Shown: positions 15,067-18,852 of the stretch, piece by piece
How positions within the stretch are numbered: position 1 is the first letter of the stretch
Layout of the letters: each line of letters begins with the position of its first letter
NCBI GenBank assembly: GCA_031422195.1
Contig: JANOPZ010000108.1
Span: 1 to 18,852 of the forward strand
Reading direction: 5' to 3'
Source of the DNA: JALOTE01 sp031422195
GTDB lineage: Bacteria > Pseudomonadota > Alphaproteobacteria > Rhizobiales > Rhizobiaceae
Length of the DNA: 18,852 bases
Position numbers and translations under genes: made by a program
The notes under the pieces: model-generated
The model's input: the letters and a program-made list of their open reading frames with translations, nothing else
What the model was told of the DNA's origin: nothing
Database searches by the model: none

Positions 15067-15091
15067 AGTCGGCGCGCGGTCCGCGCCGACT
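15067..15091 (-). other. Strong intercistronic hairpin after the CUT1 binding-protein gene
   Basis: AGTCGGCGCG (15067-15076) and CGCGCCGACT (15082-15091) form a perfect 10-bp GC-rich stem with a 5-base loop. It lies between the binding-protein stop (15119) and the permease start (15034). No U-run follows on the transcript. As in malE-malF type arrangements, such structures protect the binding-protein message or partly stop transcription, giving more binding protein than permease. Confidence 0.6.
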
Positions 15092-15118
15092 TATCTAAAC
15101 GTAAAGGGCAGCCAGGAA

Positions 15119-16729
15119 TTAGAGCGGGTCGAGCACCGTTGGCCATGCCGCTTTGCTGGCTTTGATTGCCTCAATGATTTTATCTTCACCCGTTCGGCGC
15201 GTGATCTTTTGCCACTCAGAGGCAGTATCGGCCATGGCCTGCGTCGCGGTTTTAGCGCCCGTGAGCGAGGCCATCAAATTTTCATCAAGTGCATTGTGAA
15301 ACGCAGTTGCGCCCGGATAGTTGATGGTAGGAACCGTACGCGCCACTGTTTCGCGGACGATATCCATATGGTATGCGTGATACGTTTCGCGCACCAATGG
15401 GTCAGAAAAATCAGTCAAACTGAACGGATCAAAATATCCGCCCGGATTGGCTGTCATCCATGCGTAAATCCGGCTGGAGCCAAGCCATTGCAATAGCAAA
15501 TACGCAACTTCAGGATATTTCGATTGCGCAGATACCATGCCGGTAAGCGAGAACCAAAGCACCGAACGACTGACGATTTTACCATCAATCTCGCGCCCCG
15601 GCGGTAACATTGATCCAATTTTTCCTGTTACGGTTGATCCTGTGTTTCCGGCATTATCAAGAAACTTCGGCAGATTGGAAAATGCGCAGGTCATTGCAGC
15701 GCCGCCAGATGCAAAGTTGCCATATTGCTCGGGCCAGCTCCAGCTTATGGCATCTGGTGAATGGTGGGAAAGCGAGTCGATGCACTCCTGCGTGGCTAAG
15801 ACACCTTGTTCAGAGTTGATCAGTGGAGCCCCGTCATCGCCAAACAGAAACTGGTTCGGTGATGCCATCGAGGTATAGCGCTGATACCAGTTGGTGTATC
15901 CCCAGCCTTGATTGCGCAGATCGGTTGAGCCGAATAGCCCTTTGTCGGGGCGGTGAAAAAATGCGGCAATATCAGAATGCTGTTTCCATGTTTTGGGCGG
16001 GGCTAAATTATATCCGTATTTGTCTTTGAAGGCCGATTGCTCAGCTGCGTCACCAAACAAGTCACTGCGATAGACCCACGTTTGAAAATCGCCATCCAAT
16101 GAAACGCCATAGGTTGAGCCGCGATATTGATTGAGCAGCGCAACACCCTGAGCGCCATTCACATAGCCGCGCTCGGCATTATCCCATTCCGGTTTGTGCT
16201 GCGCCACGTAATCATCAAGCTTTGCAATGCCGCCAGACTCGGCCAAGTCGCCTAGCCGGTTCCATTCGGTCGAGTAGATGTCATATGCACCACCACTGGT
16301 TGAGATATCCTGCATCGTTTTGGTGAATTCCTGCCCGTTCGGCAGACCGATGATTTCCAGCGGGATGCCGGTTTCCTTCTCCCAGAGGTCTTTGATCGAG
16401 GGGGCTCCTGCTGGGAACGGCTTGGTCAGCTGGCCAATCGAGCCGTCAGACAAACCGATCACGATCTTGGCTGGTGCCTTACCTGCGCCTTTCAAGGTCT
16501 TCACCGCTTCAATGGCACGCCCTTCGGGCGTATCCGGGCCGTATTGATAGCGTTCTGCGCCTGCAAAACCGGTTGGCCCCCCAATCATGCCGGGGCTCAA
16601 GGCATCGGCCGATTGCGCCCTTGAAGGACGGATAAAACGTGGCGCAATACCGATTGCCGACCCGTAAAGGGTAATTTTGGCACCGGCGGTCAACAATGTG
16701 CGGCGCGAAAACCGAATTGTGTCTGTCAT
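15119..16729 (-). CDS. CUT1 extracellular solute-binding protein with Tat signal
   Basis: The 536-residue protein is a family 1 solute-binding protein, larger than MalE-type ones (about 400) and nearer in size to the GlpV type. The N-terminus has a twin-arginine motif, SRRTLLTAG (8-16), a hydrophobic stretch to about 30, and a probable cleavage region at 36-42 (SRAQSA), so it should be exported folded. Segments such as FKDKYGYNLAPPKTWKQHSDIAAFF and the C-terminal helices fit sugar or polyol binding proteins. It opens the eleven-gene operon; GGGAGAG lies about 8 bases before the ATG. It captures the substrate for the two-permease, two-ATPase importer that follows. The ligand is unknown. Confidence 0.9.
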   Translation of the reverse strand: MTDTIRFSRRTLLTAGAKITLYGSAIGIAPRFIRPSRAQSADALSPGMIGGPTGFAGAERYQYGPDTPEGRAIEAVKTLKGAGKAPAKIVIGLSDGSIGQLTKPFPAGAPSIKDLWEKETGIPLEIIGLPNGQEFTKTMQDISTSGGAYDIYSTEWNRLGDLAESGGIAKLDDYVAQHKPEWDNAERGYVNGAQGVALLNQYRGSTYGVSLDGDFQTWVYRSDLFGDAAEQSAFKDKYGYNLAPPKTWKQHSDIAAFFHRPDKGLFGSTDLRNQGWGYTNWYQRYTSMASPNQFLFGDDGAPLINSEQGVLATQECIDSLSHHSPDAISWSWPEQYGNFASGGAAMTCAFSNLPKFLDNAGNTGSTVTGKIGSMLPPGREIDGKIVSRSVLWFSLTGMVSAQSKYPEVAYLLLQWLGSSRIYAWMTANPGGYFDPFSLTDFSDPLVRETYHAYHMDIVRETVARTVPTINYPGATAFHNALDENLMASLTGAKTATQAMADTASEWQKITRRTGEDKIIEAIKASKAAWPTVLDPL

Positions 16730-16900
16730 CTGATTTCTCTCCCAAGGGGTTCAGAACACAGCGACCCCACATTGATTGTTTTTGATTATATTTCACATCA
16801 AGTCAATGATGTAATCAATCATTTTAGGCACTATACAAAAGCTGCGGATTAGTCTCAATATCCGGGTTTAGGAATTTGTTAAAACTGGATTGGGATAAAA
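16730..16900. promoter_or_regulatory. Divergent promoter/operator region of the eleven-gene operon and the TIM-barrel/LacI pair
   Basis: This 171-base AT-rich interval separates the divergent transcription units. It contains an inverted repeat, ACATCA (16795-16800) and TGATGT (16807-16812) with a 6-base spacer. Around it are TGATTA (16783-16788) facing TAATCA (16812-16817) and TTGATTG (16772-16778) facing CAATCA (16816-16821). On the minus strand a consensus -10 box TATAAT is present (16790-16785) with the inverted repeat overlapping its expected -35 zone. On the plus strand TATACA (16832-16837) is a weaker -10. The LacI-family protein encoded two genes away is the likely binder (inference). 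Confidence 0.5.
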
Positions 16901-17728
16901 ATGCTGGAGAAATACAAATTAACCCTCAATCAGATCACAACAAACACACTTTCCTTGCCAGAAGCCGCCCGGACTTATGCAAAAGCCGGGATAAAAGGCA
17001 TTACCCCTTGGCGCGACAAAATTGAGGCATTTGGTATTATTCAATCAAAAAACATCATTTTAGATCTTGGCCTTTCCGTGACCGGGTTCTGCATTGCTGG
17101 ACTTTTCACACAAAAAGGCCGCGCGGGCCGTCAGGACAAAATCGATGAGGCGCGGCGTTCAATAGACATTGCAGCGGAATTGGGAGCTCCATCGGTTATC
17201 ACTGTCGTAGGCGGATTATTGCCAGAGTCACGGTCGTTGGCGGAAGCGCGCAGTTTTGCGTTTGATGCCTTGGCTGAAACATTGGACCATGCCCGCAAAG
17301 CGGGTGTGGTCCTGGCGATCGAAGCACTGCACCCTATGTATACTGCGGACTGGTCTGTTATATCGACACTGAAAGACGCCAATGATTGGTGCGACAGGCT
17401 GGGTGATGGAACGGGCGTGGCCGTTGACAGCTATCACACGTGGTGGGATCCGACAGTGTTTGATCAAATTGCTCGTGCGGGACTGGCCGGGCGGCTTGCG
17501 GCCTTTCACATCTCTGATTGGCTGATGGAGACGAAAAGTTTGTTGCTCGACCGGGGCATTCCAGGTGAAGGCGTGATAGACAATGATGCATTTTTGCAGT
17601 CAATGACAAACGCTGGATTCGACGGATGGACTGAAGTTGAAATATTCTCAGAGCGTCTTTGGGCTTTGCCTGTTGACAAGGTGATCGAAAATATCATTGC
17701 GGGGTGTCAATCTTCGCTGGCGCAATAG
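16901..17728 (+). CDS. Sugar phosphate isomerase/epimerase-like TIM barrel (xylose isomerase-like), second copy
   Basis: A 275-residue xylose-isomerase-like TIM barrel, clearly different from the one at 9097. Metal-ligand candidates are E141 (LAIEALHP), D176 (VAVDSYHTWWD), H203 (AAFHISD) and E247 (TEVEIFS). A GIPGEGVID turn (219-227) precedes the last strand, as in hydroxypyruvate-isomerase and IolE/IolI-like members. GGGA lies about 5 bases before the ATG. It is transcribed divergently from the large operon and followed after 39 bases by the LacI regulator, so it probably shares the same induction. It may catalyse a separate isomerisation step on the same substrate; the reaction cannot be named. 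Confidence 0.88.
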   Translation: MLEKYKLTLNQITTNTLSLPEAARTYAKAGIKGITPWRDKIEAFGIIQSKNIILDLGLSVTGFCIAGLFTQKGRAGRQDKIDEARRSIDIAAELGAPSVITVVGGLLPESRSLAEARSFAFDALAETLDHARKAGVVLAIEALHPMYTADWSVISTLKDANDWCDRLGDGTGVAVDSYHTWWDPTVFDQIARAGLAGRLAAFHISDWLMETKSLLLDRGIPGEGVIDNDAFLQSMTNAGFDGWTEVEIFSERLWALPVDKVIENIIAGCQSSLAQ

Positions 17729-17767
17729 ATATCGTCATTCGTAAATTTAAGGGCAAATTAAACGACC

Positions 17768-18793
17768 ATGCGATCAACACTGACCGTCATTGCCCGCGAA
17801 GCCGGGGTATCACCGGCAACTGTTGACCGGGTGCTTAACAATAGAGAAGGTGTCAAAACCCGGACGCGCGAGATTGTATTACAAACCGCGCAACGTCTCG
17901 GGTATCTGAATACCGGTCGTGCGTCATCGACGGCGAATGTTTCCGGTCAATTGGCACGGCTGACCTTCGTTCTTCCTTCAGGGACCAACACTTTCATTAA
18001 AACGTTGCATGCCCAGATCGAACAACAAGCTGCTGCAAGGCCCGATCTCGACGTCCGTATTGAAGTCATTGAGGCGTTCGACCCGGCCACTTTGGCAGCC
18101 AGGCTGACCGAGTTGCAAGGACAAACGCAGGGCGTTGGCGTGGTGGCGTTGGATCATCCGATTGTGCGCGAAGCGATCAGGGGGTTGTCTGCAAACGGGA
18201 TACAGGTTGTCACGCTTGTATCAGATATTTTGCACGTGCCGCGCGCGGCTTATGTTGGCATCGATAACCGGCAAGCGGGGCGTCTTGCGGGTTACATTTT
18301 GGGCCGCTTTCTTGGCAAAGGTGCAAAAGGCAAAGTAGCGCTGTTTGCTGGCTCGCTTTCTTATCGCGGCCATCAGGAGCGCGAAATGGGCTTTCGTCAC
18401 GTCTTGCACGACGAATTTCCGAATCTCGAAGTTGTCGCTTTGCGTGAAATGCAAGATGATCGGGAGCGTGCCAGAAGTGAAGCACTTTCACTGCTCGATA
18501 CGCATAGCGATCTTGCTGCAATTTATAATGTGGGCGCAGGCAACCCTGGCATCGCCAGCGCATTAAAAGACCGGGGGCGCAATGGCAGCGTCATCTTGAT
18601 CGGCCATGAGGCAACTGAAGCCAACAAAGCGTTGCTTATTGATGGCACCCTTGATGCTGTCATTGATCAAAACCCCCGCGTTGAAGCCCGTGAGGCACTC
18701 AATGTGCTATCCAATGCCGTTCGGGGCCTGACGTATAATTATGTTGCGCCTCGATTGCAGATCATTTTCAGGGAAAACCTACCTGATGAATAA
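17768..18793 (+). CDS. LacI-family transcriptional regulator
   Basis: The 341-residue protein has an N-terminal LacI helix-turn-helix at about residues 4-50 (VIAREAGVSPATVDRVLNNREGV), with the hinge helix region next. The periplasmic-binding-protein-like sensor domain follows from about 65 and is of the Peripla_BP_4 kind (VGIDNRQAGRLAGYILGRF at about 159-177; LFAGSLSYRGHQERE). It would bind a sugar or pathway intermediate and release DNA. The ribosome-binding site is weak and far (AAGGG about 14 bases before the ATG), so translation may depend on coupling to the TIM-barrel gene. It most likely represses the divergent eleven-gene operon and its own unit through the inverted repeats in 16770-16821. 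Confidence 0.92.
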   Translation: MRSTLTVIAREAGVSPATVDRVLNNREGVKTRTREIVLQTAQRLGYLNTGRASSTANVSGQLARLTFVLPSGTNTFIKTLHAQIEQQAAARPDLDVRIEVIEAFDPATLAARLTELQGQTQGVGVVALDHPIVREAIRGLSANGIQVVTLVSDILHVPRAAYVGIDNRQAGRLAGYILGRFLGKGAKGKVALFAGSLSYRGHQEREMGFRHVLHDEFPNLEVVALREMQDDRERARSEALSLLDTHSDLAAIYNVGAGNPGIASALKDRGRNGSVILIGHEATEANKALLIDGTLDAVIDQNPRVEAREALNVLSNAVRGLTYNYVAPRLQIIFRENLPDE

Positions 18794-18852
18794 GGTCGGT
18801 TGGCAGAACGCCAAACAAATCGCGAAGCCAGTGTAATTTTCGCATCTTCACG

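Noticed and set aside
16785..16806. TTGACT paired with TATAAT as a minus-strand promoter
   Set aside because: Both boxes are good matches but the spacing is only 10 bases, too short for sigma-70; the TATAAT alone is retained as a candidate -10.
18800..18814. TTGGC/GCCAA hairpin after the LacI gene as a terminator
   Set aside because: Only a 5-bp stem and no U-run; too weak to call.
1..18852. CRISPR arrays, tRNA or rRNA genes, insertion sequences, phage genes
   Set aside because: No regularly spaced direct repeats, no cloverleaf or rRNA-like stretch, and no transposase or integrase frame were found on reading both strands.

Overview
The window looks like a carbohydrate-catabolism region from an alphaproteobacterium, most likely of the rhizobial (Hyphomicrobiales) kind. 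I judge this from gene content: two complete ABC sugar importers, a single-domain CUT2 ATPase like FrcA, MocD/MocE-like and MocA/MocC-type enzymes, an FCD-type GntR regulator and tightly coupled operons. Genus cannot be read from the sequence. All protein-coding genes look intact except the first, which is cut by the window edge.

Left locus (1-5315). A divergent intergenic region at about 4372-4559 separates a GntR/FCD regulator on the + strand from a minus-strand operon running to the left edge: CUT2 periplasmic binding protein, single-domain ATPase, permease, a galactonate-dehydratase-like enolase-superfamily enzyme, then a partial short-chain dehydrogenase. Dehydrogenase plus sugar-acid dehydratase plus FCD regulator suggests uptake and non-phosphorylative oxidation of a sugar or sugar acid. 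A perfect 14-bp palindrome in the divergent region is the best operator candidate.

Spacer (5316-5612). This holds a weak hairpin and a 41-codon minus-strand reading frame that I do not recognise.

Right locus (5613-18793). Eleven minus-strand genes run from 16729 down to 5613, mostly with overlaps or gaps of 1-10 bases: Tat-exported CUT1 binding protein, two permeases, two different MalK-type ATPases, a Gfo/Idh/MocA oxidoreductase, a xylose-isomerase-like TIM barrel, a DUF4432 aldose-epimerase-like protein, a membrane di-iron oxygenase (MocD-like), a Rieske ferredoxin (MocE-like) and a PanB-like protein lacking the metal ligands of PanB. A second TIM-barrel isomerase and a LacI-family regulator are transcribed divergently from 16901. 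The inferred logic is import of a sugar, cyclitol or derivative, oxidative attack by the MocD/MocE pair (in rhizopine catabolism the comparable pair is needed to remove an O-methyl group), and isomerisation and oxidation by the MocA/MocC-type enzymes. The substrate is unknown.

The most unusual observations are: (1) the two CUT1 ATPases carry complementary defects that would leave one consensus and one degenerate ATP site; (2) the PanB-like protein has lost all three metal ligands and the active-site lysine but keeps the catalytic glutamate and the overall fold motifs; (3) these sit in one operon with a MocD/MocE-like oxygenase pair. Both binding-protein genes are followed by intercistronic hairpins, consistent with differential expression of binding protein over membrane components.
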